Shown here: positions 45,748 through 53,292 of the stretch, piece after piece
Layout of the letters: the number at the start of each line of letters is the position of its first letter
Position numbering within the stretch: position 1 is the stretch's first letter
DNA from: Pseudomonadota bacterium
GTDB lineage: Bacteria; Pseudomonadota; Gammaproteobacteria; Steroidobacterales; Steroidobacteraceae
DNA: 64,000 nt
NCBI GenBank assembly: GCA_023391815.1
Contig: JAEWAF010000043.1
Location: 194,684 to 258,683 of the forward strand
Reading direction: 5' to 3'
Position numbers and translations under genes: made by a program
Notes under the pieces: model-generated
Databases searched by the model: none
Seen by the model: only the letters and a program-made list of their open reading frames with translations
What the model was told of the DNA's origin: nothing

Positions 45748-46422
45748 TCAGCTGATCGTCTTGCTGGCGGTATTCGACAACTGGCTGGACACGCCGGCGG
45801 CATTCACCGCCACCACCGCGAAGTACCAGGTGCCGGAGCTCAGGTTCTCCACCACGTAGCGGTTGATCGACGGGTTAGTCACGTTCACCGTCTGATCCAG
45901 ATTGCTGGATGTGCGGCCGTACATCACTCGATAGCTCGCGAGATTGCCGAGGGTAGTGCCGTCCGAGTTCTGAGTCGGCGGCGTCCACGACAACGTCGCG
46001 CTCCCGTTCGCATTCGCTACATCGCTCACGGTGATCGTGAAGGGTCCGACCGCGGCGCTGTCCTTGCCATCTGAAACTGTCACGGTGATGTTGCCGTACG
46101 AGCCGACTTGCGCCGCCGTCGGCGTGCCGGAAATGCGGCCGTTCTGCGCATTGAACGTGGCCCAGCTCGGCAGGTTCGCTACCGTAAACGTCAGCGCATC
46201 GCCGTTCGCATCGCTCGCCGCGGGTTGGAAGCTATAAGCCTGGCCGACCACGGCGGTCGAGCCCGGCGTTCCTGTCACGGTCGGGGCAGCATTGGTCGAG
46301 CTGGCCGGAGGATTCACATTATTGGAGGAGTCGCCGCCTCCGCCGCCGCCGCAACCGGTCAGCAATGCAGAGGTCAGGATCAGACAGCCGGAAAAAAGAC
46401 CCGGAAAGTAAGTACGTCGCAT
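45748..46422 (-). CDS. Lipoprotein with putative Ig (He_PIG) and fibronectin type III modules
   Basis: This 224-residue protein has a lipobox LLTGC (Cys24) followed by a poly-Gly/Ser/Asn linker. Residues ~45-125 form a cadherin-like putative Ig module (APTVTGTPGSTAVVGQAYSF, LPSWATFNAQNGRISGTPT, GNITVTVSDG). Residues ~140-224 look like fibronectin type III (ATLSWTPPTQNSDG, YRVMYGRTSSNL, SGTWYFAVVAVNAAG). A ribosome site (ggag) precedes the ATG. It is a surface or periplasmic adhesion/matrix-type protein; binding partner unknown. Its 3' end faces the bfr terminator. Confidence 0.85.
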   Translation of the reverse strand: MRRTYFPGLFSGCLILTSALLTGCGGGGGGDSSNNVNPPASSTNAAPTVTGTPGSTAVVGQAYSFQPAASDANGDALTFTVANLPSWATFNAQNGRISGTPTAAQVGSYGNITVTVSDGKDSAAVGPFTITVSDVANANGSATLSWTPPTQNSDGTTLGNLASYRVMYGRTSSNLDQTVNVTNPSINRYVVENLSSGTWYFAVVAVNAAGVSSQLSNTASKTIS

Positions 46423-46490
46423 GATTCTCCACTGTGGCGGTTACCGCGCGACGCTTTATGGTTCGCCGCGCGCTTCCGCTATAAGTCTTT

Positions 46491-46507
46491 GATATCTCGT
46501 CGATATC
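46491..46507. repeat. Doubled GATATC inverted repeat
   Basis: GATATC occurs at 46491-46496 and 46502-46507 with a 5-base spacer, giving a 17-base near-palindrome about 70-85 bases before the lipoprotein start codon. It could be an operator for that gene; the regulator is unknown. Confidence 0.35.
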
Positions 46508-46664
46508 TGGAGCTGAGACTCGCACGGGCCGAAGCTCGGCGAGGGCACGGTAAGAGTAATAACAAGACCTGTGCCAGATGCTGCGAGGCACTGTGGAATC
46601 AGAGACTTACCCGTGAACTATAATTCTTCGGCAACCCCGGCGACCGGGCCATTCGTCGCGGAAC

Positions 46665-46680
46665 GGGGACAGTTTTTGCC
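46665..46680 (+). promoter_or_regulatory. Sigma-54-like (-24/-12) promoter
   Basis: The plus-strand sequence GGGGACAGTTTTTGCC has GG (46666-46667) and GC (46678-46679) 10 bases apart, with AC at the -24 element and TTTTGC at the -12 element, close to the TGGCAC-N5-TTGC consensus. It lies about 360 bases before the methyltransferase start, leaving a long leader. PrsR, a sigma-54 activator, is encoded in the neighbouring operon. Confidence 0.45.
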
Positions 46681-47040
46681 TAGGGAACTTCAAGCCCGGC
46701 TTATAAGCCACTGATTCACAAAGAACCAGCCCTTTGTAGGCAAATGCAGACAGTGTGACGTCGTGCGCGCTGAGACCAGCCCTTAGGACCGGCCCTGAGA
46801 GGGCAATGACCTCTCCCATGTGCGGCTATTCGCTCGCTAAGACGACCGCGATTCAGACCAAGACTCTGTCGACCGACACCTCGTCGCCCCCGCGACAAAA
46901 GCTCCGCGATTCAATCGGTTCTTCCCTCCCCCGCCGCTCTCGCGCGAGCGCGGTTGAGCGCACGGCGCATCCAGTCCAATTAGGCACAGATCTTCCCGGC
47001 GCCCCTCGCAACGGACGCATTAGAAACAAGGAGCCGATTC

Positions 47041-48339
47041 ATGTACCGACAGATCTCCGAGTGCCGCATTTGCAAGAACACGCAGTTGGTCGAAGTCCTG
47101 GACCTGGGCGTGCAAACGCTCACCGGCGTGTTCCCAAGAACGCGAGCGCAGGAGGTCACGGCCGGCCCGCTGAAGCTGGTGAAGTGCACCGGTGACGGCG
47201 ATGTCTGCGGATTGTTACAGCTGCAGCACACCTACGATCTGGGTGAGCTGTATGGCGACAACTATGGGTACCGCTCCGGCCTGAACGCGAGCATGGTCGC
47301 GCATCTGCATGCCAAGGTCCGCAGGATTCTGGAGCGCGTGACGCTATCCGACGACGCTCTGGTCGTCGATATCGGTGCCAACGACAGCACCACGCTGCAA
47401 GCGTATCCGGCACGGGGCTGCACGCTCGTCGGCGTCGATCCCACCGGGGCGAAATTCCGGAAGTTTTATCCGCCGCACGTCCAGCTGATCCCGGACTTCT
47501 TCTCCGCCGCCACCATTCGACAGCACTTCGGCGAGCGCAAGGCGGCCGTCGTGACTTCGTTCTCCATGTTCTACGATCTGGAAGAGCCCATGACGTTCAT
47601 GAGAGAAATCGCCGAGGTGCTCGATGAGGACGGCGTCTGGGTGCTCGAGCAGAGCTACATGCCCACCATGCTGGCGCGAAACTCGTACGACACCGTCTGC
47701 CACGAGCATCTCGAGTACTACGCGCTGAAACAGATCAAATGGATGACCGACCGCCTCGGCCTGAAGATCGTCGACGTCGAGTTCAACGACATCAACGGCG
47801 GCAGCTTTTCGCTGATGGTGGCCAAGCAGGGCTCCCGTCATGCCGAATCCCCCCAGGTGGCCGCGATCCTCGAGGAGGAAGTGCGCGCCGGGCTGAATAC
47901 GCTGCAACCGTTCCACGATTTCGCGAAGAACGTCGCCGATAGCCGAACGACCCTGCGCGCATTCCTCGATGAGTCGAAACGCTTCGGCAAGACCGTCTGT
48001 GCGCTCGGCGCGTCGACCAAGGGCAACGTGCTTCTGCAGTACTGCAAGATCACCGAAGCGGATATCGCACGGGTCGGCGAAGTGAACCCGGACAAGTACG
48101 AGGCCTTCACTCCCGGCAGCCTGCTGCCGATCGTCTCCGAAGAAGACGTGCTCGCCATGCAACCGGACTATCTCCTGGTACTGCCGTGGCATTTCAGAAG
48201 CTTTTTCGTGGAGCACCCGCGTTACTTCGGCCACAACCTCGTGTTTCCGTTGCCACAGTTGGAGCTGGTCCGGACCACCGCGCCCGCCACTCACGAGATA
48301 TCGCAACCGAGACCTTCGGGTGAAGAAGTGCGGCTGTAA
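47041..48339 (+). CDS. Sugar C-methyltransferase (zinc-binding, SAM-dependent)
   Basis: This 432-residue protein has the three-part layout of NDP-sugar C-methyltransferases such as TylC3. The N-terminal zinc domain has CRICKN and CTGDGDVCG. The SAM-binding domain has LVVDIGANDSTTLQAY and FSMFYDLEEPMTFMREI. The C-terminal domain contains GGSFSLMVAKQ and CALGASTKGNVLLQYC. It adds a methyl group to a keto-sugar nucleotide. The product would feed the same polysaccharide as the two dehydratases encoded nearby. A second, unknown gene follows after 14 bases. Confidence 0.9.
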   Translation: MYRQISECRICKNTQLVEVLDLGVQTLTGVFPRTRAQEVTAGPLKLVKCTGDGDVCGLLQLQHTYDLGELYGDNYGYRSGLNASMVAHLHAKVRRILERVTLSDDALVVDIGANDSTTLQAYPARGCTLVGVDPTGAKFRKFYPPHVQLIPDFFSAATIRQHFGERKAAVVTSFSMFYDLEEPMTFMREIAEVLDEDGVWVLEQSYMPTMLARNSYDTVCHEHLEYYALKQIKWMTDRLGLKIVDVEFNDINGGSFSLMVAKQGSRHAESPQVAAILEEEVRAGLNTLQPFHDFAKNVADSRTTLRAFLDESKRFGKTVCALGASTKGNVLLQYCKITEADIARVGEVNPDKYEAFTPGSLLPIVSEEDVLAMQPDYLLVLPWHFRSFFVEHPRYFGHNLVFPLPQLELVRTTAPATHEISQPRPSGEEVRL

Positions 48340-48353
48340 GCGCGGCCTGTTGC

Positions 48354-49088
48354 GTGGTTGCCGTTTTCGTCTGCGGTAGCGACAGCCGCATCGACATCCT
48401 CGAACGCACGCTGCCGGCCGTTCAAAGGTTCTGGCCGGCGTGTCGTTATCCCATGTATGTCGGGCTCAACTCGTGCAGTCGTGAATTGCCGGTAGTCCGG
48501 GCTGTGCTTGCACCGCCGTCTGATTGGCGGCGCGAGTTCCGGCAGCAGCTCACGCAGATCGAGCACGATCACCTGATCCTGATGCTCGACGACTTCCTGA
48601 TCCAGGCACCGGTGGATCAAGATCGACTGGAGCGCTTGGTCGAGATCGCCGTGCGGATGAACCTCGATTATCTGCGACTCATTCCCATGGGGAAGTCGTT
48701 GCTCGCACGCCTGGCAGGCACGCGGCCCGCGGAGCTTGGCGCTGGCATCCAGAGAATCCGCGAACGCCACCCGTTCTATTCAGCGCTGCAGATTGCGATC
48801 TGGCGCAAGAGCCATCTGCTGTCGATGCTCGAACGGCCGCTGAGCATCTGGGACTTCGAACATCAATCCCTTCGTGAAGCGACCCATTGCGCGATTGCCG
48901 CCGCTCCTCCGATCGTCTATCGACATCTGGTCGAGAAGGGTCGTTGGCTGCCGTACGCTCGCTCGTTACTGCATCGAGCGGGATTCCCACCGGAGCTCGG
49001 CGATCGACCAGTCTGGCCGGCAACCCGCTATGGTCAGTTGTTTCTGGATCGGCTTCGCTGGGTCGTGCTCGGTTATGCCACCTGCTGA
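48354..49088 (+). CDS. Protein of unknown function in polysaccharide cluster
   Basis: This 244-residue protein starts at a GTG, 14 bases after the methyltransferase. I do not recognise a family. FVCGSDSRIDILERTLPAV at the start and LILMLDDFLIQAPVDQDRL in the middle resemble a GT-A-like strand followed by an acidic D-D-F motif, and it lacks signal or membrane segments. The C-terminal third has many Trp/Tyr/Arg. It could be a remote glycosyltransferase. It converges on the dehydratase gene with a 16-base overlap. Confidence 0.7.
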   Translation: MVAVFVCGSDSRIDILERTLPAVQRFWPACRYPMYVGLNSCSRELPVVRAVLAPPSDWRREFRQQLTQIEHDHLILMLDDFLIQAPVDQDRLERLVEIAVRMNLDYLRLIPMGKSLLARLAGTRPAELGAGIQRIRERHPFYSALQIAIWRKSHLLSMLERPLSIWDFEHQSLREATHCAIAAAPPIVYRHLVEKGRWLPYARSLLHRAGFPPELGDRPVWPATRYGQLFLDRLRWVVLGYATC

Positions 49089-50035
49089 TCAAGAATGTCA
49101 GCGTCGACCATCGCGGTCACGAGTTGCTCGAACGACATGGACGGCTGCCACCCCAGCACGCGTCTGGCCTTACCCGCATCTCCTACGAACGGCATCGACT
49201 CCGGCGCCCGTCGCACGCGTGGGTCGGTTTGAACATACGCCCGGTAGTCCAGGCCCACGTGATCGAAGGCCAGCTCGCAGAAGTCACGCACTGAATGACT
49301 CACACCTGTGGCGACCACATAGTCATCGGCGGCCTCCGCCTGCAACATCTGCCACATGGCGCGCACGTAGTCGCCCGCGAAGCCCCAGTCGCGCGTCACG
49401 TCGAGCGCCCCGAGCGACAGCGAGCGAGCCAGCCCGGCGCGAATGCGCGCCACCCCCATCGAAATCTTTCGAGTCACAAATTCCGGTCCGCGACGCGGGC
49501 TCTCGTGATTGAACAGGATGGCCGAGCAGCCAAACACGCCGAAGTTCTCGCGATACGTTCCGACCATGCCGTGCGCAAACAGCTTCGCGACGCCATAAGG
49601 ATTGCGCGGTCGGAAGGGTGTCAGCTCGTTTTGCGGCGATTCGACGACCGTACCGAACATCTCACTGCTGGAAGCCTGGCAGAAACGAATATTGGGATTG
49701 ATGGTCCTGATCGCCTCCAGCATCCGCACGACCGCGAGGCCGTTGTATTCCGCGGTCAACGTGGGATCGGTCAGAAGCTGGCTGCTGGATGCCCGCGCAG
49801 CGAAGTTGTAGATCTCATCCGGTCGGTGATGCTCGATCACTCGCCGTAGCAAGACGTCGTCCAGCAGACTGCCCGAGACGATCTCGATCTGGCCGCGGAT
49901 ATGCTGGATGCGATCGAGCCGATTCGCCGCATCCTCGCGCACCAGTCCAATGACGTGATAACCGCGGCCGAGCAGGAACTCCGCAAGATACGAGCCATCC
50001 TGCCCGTTGACGCCGGTGATCAATGCGCTCCGCAT
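49073..50035 (-). CDS. GDP-mannose 4,6-dehydratase family protein (second copy, divergent)
   Basis: This 320-residue extended short-chain dehydrogenase has the Rossmann loop ALITGVNGQDGSYLAEFLL and the catalytic residues Ser-Glu (FCQASSSEMFGTV) plus Tyr-x3-Lys (NPYGVAKLFAH). The retained glutamate in the S/T-E pair is a dehydratase trait. The NADP phosphate-binding Arg loop of canonical Gmd (IRRRTSLFN) is replaced by VREDAANRLDRI. It is about 45 residues shorter than the upstream Gmd and lies 10 bases from it. It may act on a related nucleotide sugar or be a reductase-like partner; the former fits its motifs better. Confidence 0.83.
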   Translation of the reverse strand: MRSALITGVNGQDGSYLAEFLLGRGYHVIGLVREDAANRLDRIQHIRGQIEIVSGSLLDDVLLRRVIEHHRPDEIYNFAARASSSQLLTDPTLTAEYNGLAVVRMLEAIRTINPNIRFCQASSSEMFGTVVESPQNELTPFRPRNPYGVAKLFAHGMVGTYRENFGVFGCSAILFNHESPRRGPEFVTRKISMGVARIRAGLARSLSLGALDVTRDWGFAGDYVRAMWQMLQAEAADDYVVATGVSHSVRDFCELAFDHVGLDYRAYVQTDPRVRRAPESMPFVGDAGKARRVLGWQPSMSFEQLVTAMVDADILDQQVA

Positions 50036-50045
50036 GCGGAGCGCA

Positions 50046-51143
50046 TCAGGACGCGATGCGCGATCCGAACACGGCCGGGAAGCCGTGAGGCTTCAGCAGT
50101 TCCTCGCACTGCGCTTCCTTCAGATCCTCTTTGACCATCTCCGCCACCAGATCGGCGAAGCTCGTCTTCGGGTCCCATCCCAGCTTCGCGCGCGCTTTGG
50201 CGGAGTCGCCGAGCAATGTTTCCACTTCGGTCGGGCGGAAGTAACGCGGATCCACCGCAACCACGCAATTGCCGGCGCGATCGTAACCCTTCTCTTCGAC
50301 GCCCTCCCCGCTCCAGCGAATCTTCATCCCCAAATTGTCCGCGGCGGCATCGACGAACTCACGCACACTGCGCTGCTCGCCCGTGGCGACGACATAGTCC
50401 TCCGGCGCCGTCTGCTGCAACATCAACCACGCCGCTTCCATGTAGTCGCGAGCGTGTCCCCAGTCTCTGAGCGCATTCAGATTGCCGAGGTACAGACAAT
50501 CCTGCAGACCGCATTTGATCCGTGCGAGTCCACGCGTGATCTTTCTGGTAACAAAGGTCTCGCCGCGGTTCGGCGATTCGTGATTGAACAGCACGCCGTT
50601 GCAGGCGTACATCCCGTAAGCTTCGCGGTAGTTGATCGTGATCCAGTACGCGTACAACTTGGCCGCGGCATACGGAGAGCGCGGATAAAACGGCGTTGTC
50701 TCCTTCTGCGGAATCTCCTGCACCAGGCCGAACAGCTCGGATGTCGACGCTTGATAGAAGCGCACGCGCTTCTCCATGCCCAGGATGCGGACGGCCTCGA
50801 GAATGCGCAGCGTCCCGAGTGCATCCGAGTTCGCGGTGTATTCCGGCTCCTCGAACGAGACCGCGACATGACTTTGCGCGGCCAGGTTATAAATCTCGTC
50901 GGGTCGGGTTTTCTGGATGACCCGCATCAAGCTGCTGCTGTCCGTCATGTCTCCGTAATGCAGATAGAGCCGCGCATTCGGCTCGTGAGCATCCATGTAC
51001 AGATGATCGATGCGATGGGTGTTGAACAGAGACGTCCGGCGACGAATGCCGTGAACGATATAACCCTTCTTCAAAAGAAACTCGGCGAGGTAGGCGCCAT
51101 CCTGGCCGGTAATCCCTGTGATCAAGGCCGTCTTTTGTTTCAT
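50046..51143 (-). CDS. gmd: GDP-mannose 4,6-dehydratase
   Basis: This 365-residue protein matches Gmd over its whole length. It has TALITGITGQDGAYLAEFLL, the conserved IRRRTSLFNTHRIDHL loop for NADP binding and tetramer contact, the YQASTSELFGLVQEIPQ catalytic Thr/Ser-Glu block, PRSPYAAAKLYAYWI (Tyr-x3-Lys), and RDWGHARDYMEAAW. It converts GDP-D-mannose to GDP-4-keto-6-deoxy-D-mannose, the precursor of fucose, rhamnose, perosamine and related sugars. A second dehydratase-family gene follows. Confidence 0.95.
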   Translation of the reverse strand: MKQKTALITGITGQDGAYLAEFLLKKGYIVHGIRRRTSLFNTHRIDHLYMDAHEPNARLYLHYGDMTDSSSLMRVIQKTRPDEIYNLAAQSHVAVSFEEPEYTANSDALGTLRILEAVRILGMEKRVRFYQASTSELFGLVQEIPQKETTPFYPRSPYAAAKLYAYWITINYREAYGMYACNGVLFNHESPNRGETFVTRKITRGLARIKCGLQDCLYLGNLNALRDWGHARDYMEAAWLMLQQTAPEDYVVATGEQRSVREFVDAAADNLGMKIRWSGEGVEEKGYDRAGNCVVAVDPRYFRPTEVETLLGDSAKARAKLGWDPKTSFADLVAEMVKEDLKEAQCEELLKPHGFPAVFGSRIAS

Positions 51144-51302
51144 GAGCAGTATCCAGTTGCGCCGTCCGTATGGCTGTCCGCGGATTCTGCCCCGAGTATC
51201 GCGTGCGCAGTTGGCTCGCTCGCGCCGGCCTGTTGGCCCGCAGTGCTTTAGCGTTTCGTATCGATCATTGGAGTTTTGCAGACGCTACGCCAGCGCTGCC
51301 GA

Positions 51303-51662
51303 TCATTTCTGGTTCGCGGTCGGCTCATCCAGATCGTCGTCCTCGTCCTCCTCCTCGCCCTCTTCGCGCGGCGGGACCGGTGGCAACGCAACGACATTGA
51401 CGGCGTCGGGTGGAATATCTGGCAGCGGCGGCAACTCGATGCCACCCACCCTCGTATCCTGCAACAGCTGTTCGAGGTTCACCATTTCGAGCATTTCACG
51501 GACGTGCTTCGGCGATTGCTTCAGCCATCGCACATAGCTGCGCCGCTGCTCTTCGGTCACGTCGTCCGAACTGAGACAGACGACCCAGTCGGCCGCCTGT
51601 TCCCGGATCGACTTGGCTCGACTGCTCGGCTTGGACTTTCGCTTTTGGGGACGGTCAGGCAT
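51303..51662 (-). CDS. Truncated FecR-like protein (DUF4880 region only)
   Basis: The ATG at 51662 has a ribosome site (gaggaa) 6 bases upstream and gives 119 residues; an upstream start at 51761 is less likely. Residues ~18-65 (REQAADWVVCLSSDDVTEEQ, RRSYVRWLKQSPKHVREMLE) match the DUF4880 N-terminal segment of FecR anti-sigma proteins. There is no membrane segment and no periplasmic FecR domain. Instead it continues with a proline-rich stretch and an acidic tail (EEGEEEDEDDDLDE). It lies 170 bases downstream of an ECF sigma gene on the same strand, so it may bind that sigma as a soluble regulator. Confidence 0.75.
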   Translation of the reverse strand: MPDRPQKRKSKPSSRAKSIREQAADWVVCLSSDDVTEEQRRSYVRWLKQSPKHVREMLEMVNLEQLLQDTRVGGIELPPLPDIPPDAVNVVALPPVPPREEGEEEDEDDDLDEPTANQK

Positions 51663-51832
51663 CCGTCTTCCTCGCCAATGCGCAACGGCTCGGGTGCGAC
51701 GGAGTTTTATCGATCCCGGCCGCGTCCGCTGGGAAACCCGCCGATGGCGGGTCCCCACCACCCCCGCAAGCTAGACCGGACCATGTTTGTGCATGGCCCT
51801 TGCCGTGGTCCGGGCGCGGCCTGATCGGCGCC

Positions 51833-52420
51833 CTATCCGACCTTTCTGCGCACAGGCTGTTGCGCGTCGAGATCCGGCGAGCCCAGATCCGAACGCAATT
51901 CAGCATAAGCGCGAGCGATGTCTCTTCGCACGACACGCGGGGTCAGCTTCAGTTTGGCGGCGATCTGCTTATACGTCAGATCCTCTCGGATGTGCAGTAG
52001 CAAAACCTGGCGTTGTCGCGGCGGCAGCCGGTTCACCGCTTTGCGGACGTGCTCATTGACCAGGTCGTGCTCGACGGTGCTCTCCGGCTCGGCGTCCGGT
52101 TCAATCTGCAGGTCCGAGAGCCAGACATCGTCGTGCGGCAGACTGTTGCGCGCCCGCTCCCGCCATTCATTGACGACGTTGGTCGCGATCCGGAACAGAT
52201 AACTCTGCGGGTATTCGACCACGGCATCGTCGCTGTAACGAAGCAGACGTAAAAACACCTCCTGCGCCACGTCGTCGAGGTCAGCGGACTGCATCGAGGA
52301 GCGGCTGGACAGCCAGCGTTTCATCGCGCCGCGCCACGACTCGAACCACTGGGTCAGACGTTCGTTGCGGCTTTGTGTATCGACTTCCCTGACTTCACCC
52401 TCTGTCGTGCTCTGGTCCAT
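51833..52420 (-). CDS. ECF sigma factor (FecI-like)
   Basis: I use the ATG at 52420; a GTG at 52447 is also in frame and neither has a clear ribosome site. The roughly 195-residue protein has sigma region 2 (SADLDDVAQEVFLRLLRY, YPQSYLFRIATNVVNEW) and region 4 (LPPRQRQVLLLHIREDLTYK, IAAKLKLTPRVVRRDIARAY). FecI-type sigma factors usually work with a FecR and a TonB receptor. Here the FecR homologue downstream is truncated and no receptor is adjacent. A second ECF gene is encoded divergently. Confidence 0.92.
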   Translation of the reverse strand: MDQSTTEGEVREVDTQSRNERLTQWFESWRGAMKRWLSSRSSMQSADLDDVAQEVFLRLLRYSDDAVVEYPQSYLFRIATNVVNEWRERARNSLPHDDVWLSDLQIEPDAEPESTVEHDLVNEHVRKAVNRLPPRQRQVLLLHIREDLTYKQIAAKLKLTPRVVRRDIARAYAELRSDLGSPDLDAQQPVRRKVG

Positions 52421-52564
52421 CGGGCAACGCTCGGGAGTGGCGCTCACGTGAGTCGCACCACGCTGCCGGGTTCGCCATGAGTTCGCCGATGTATGGATGC
52501 GCGATGTGTTGTGAGCATGACCTTATCCCCTAGGACATTCACTTAGTTATTTGGCAGGGCTTCG

Positions 52565-52593
52565 TTGACCGGGACGGGTGATCCCAATAGATA
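52565..52593 (+). promoter_or_regulatory. Sigma-70-like promoter for the plus-strand ECF sigma gene
   Basis: TTGACC, a 17-base spacer, then TAGATA. Transcription would start near 52600, leaving a leader of about 170 bases that contains the two catcaagtcg repeats. Confidence 0.5.
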
Positions 52594-52629
52594 CGGGGTC
52601 CGTCTATTTGTTCTTGTCTGTTTTAACGG

Positions 52630-52670
52630 CATCAAGTCGGTAGCAGTCTGGTCACATTTTCATCAAGTCG
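52630..52670. repeat. 10-bp direct repeat, period 31
   Basis: catcaagtcg is found at 52630-52639 and 52661-52670. The 31-base period is close to three helical turns, so two protein molecules could bind the same face of the DNA. It lies in the presumed leader of the ECF gene at 52770. Confidence 0.4.
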
Positions 52671-52769
52671 CGGTCATGAGCCACTTCGATGCGCTACTGC
52701 TGCATTGCTTAGTCGTTGTCAGCTCAACCGGAACGTCGTTGAGCCCTCTTTTCCGAACAGTGATGCAGA

Positions 52770-53291
52770 ATGACCACCCTAGCCCCTGATGTCATCCCTC
52801 CATTCGCTTTCGATGCCTCGTCATTCCGGACCTATGACAAGCAGCTGCACCGCTACCTGGCGCGCCGTTTGACGCAGCGCCAAGACGCCGAGGATCTTGC
52901 TCAGGAGGTTTATTTACGTTTGCTGCGAGTGGACGCCGCGAAGCGGGTCGAGAAGCCCGTGGCGTATATCTTTGGAATCGCGTCGCACGTGGTCGCGGAT
53001 TTCAAGAATGGGTCGAGGCAAAGTCATGAGCGCCTCGAGGAAAGTGGCGAAGACCCGGACGATCGCGCCAGCGCGCCGGACGATCTGGCCGATCGGCTGA
53101 ACCTGCAACAACAACTCGAACGCGCCTTTGCGCGCCTGCCTCGGACGCATGCGATGGTGCTGATCGCGCACAAGCACTGCGGCCTGTCCTATGAAGAGGT
53201 GGCCGCGGAGCTCGGACTCAGCATCCACACCGTGGAGAAGTACCTCACCCAGGCCAAGGCCGTGATCCGCACCATGACCTGGGAGCGATAG
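52770..53291 (+). CDS. ECF sigma factor (FecI-like)
   Basis: This 173-residue protein has region 2 (LARRLTQRQDAEDLAQEVYL, EKPVAYIFGIASHVVADF) and region 4 (LPRTHAMVLIAHKHCGLSYE, EVAAELGLSIHTVEKYLTQA). It is unlike the divergent ECF protein at 51833 in detail, so the two are not a recent duplication. No FecR or receptor gene follows it; instead the convergent RAYT-like gene begins one base after its stop. Its target is unknown. Confidence 0.92.
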   Translation: MTTLAPDVIPPFAFDASSFRTYDKQLHRYLARRLTQRQDAEDLAQEVYLRLLRVDAAKRVEKPVAYIFGIASHVVADFKNGSRQSHERLEESGEDPDDRASAPDDLADRLNLQQQLERAFARLPRTHAMVLIAHKHCGLSYEEVAAELGLSIHTVEKYLTQAKAVIRTMTWER

Positions 53292-53292
53292 G

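Larger units (their letters stand above)
46423..47040. other. 618-bp intergenic region
   Basis: This region separates the minus-strand lipoprotein from the plus-strand methyltransferase. It contains a doubled GATATC motif (gatatc-tcgtc-gatatc, 46491-46507) upstream of the lipoprotein gene and a sigma-54-like site at 46665-46680 on the plus strand, both noted separately. No frame inside shows convincing coding character; in particular no small PEP-CTERM protein is present. Confidence 0.5.
52448..52769. other. Divergent region between two ECF sigma genes
   Basis: These 322 bases hold a good sigma-70-like promoter on the plus strand (52565-52593) and a direct repeat catcaagtcg at 52630-52639 and 52661-52670 (31-base period), both annotated separately. 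An imperfect repeat around 52587-52607 (atagatacggg ... ccgtctat) overlaps the -10 box. No gene is visible. Confidence 0.5.
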
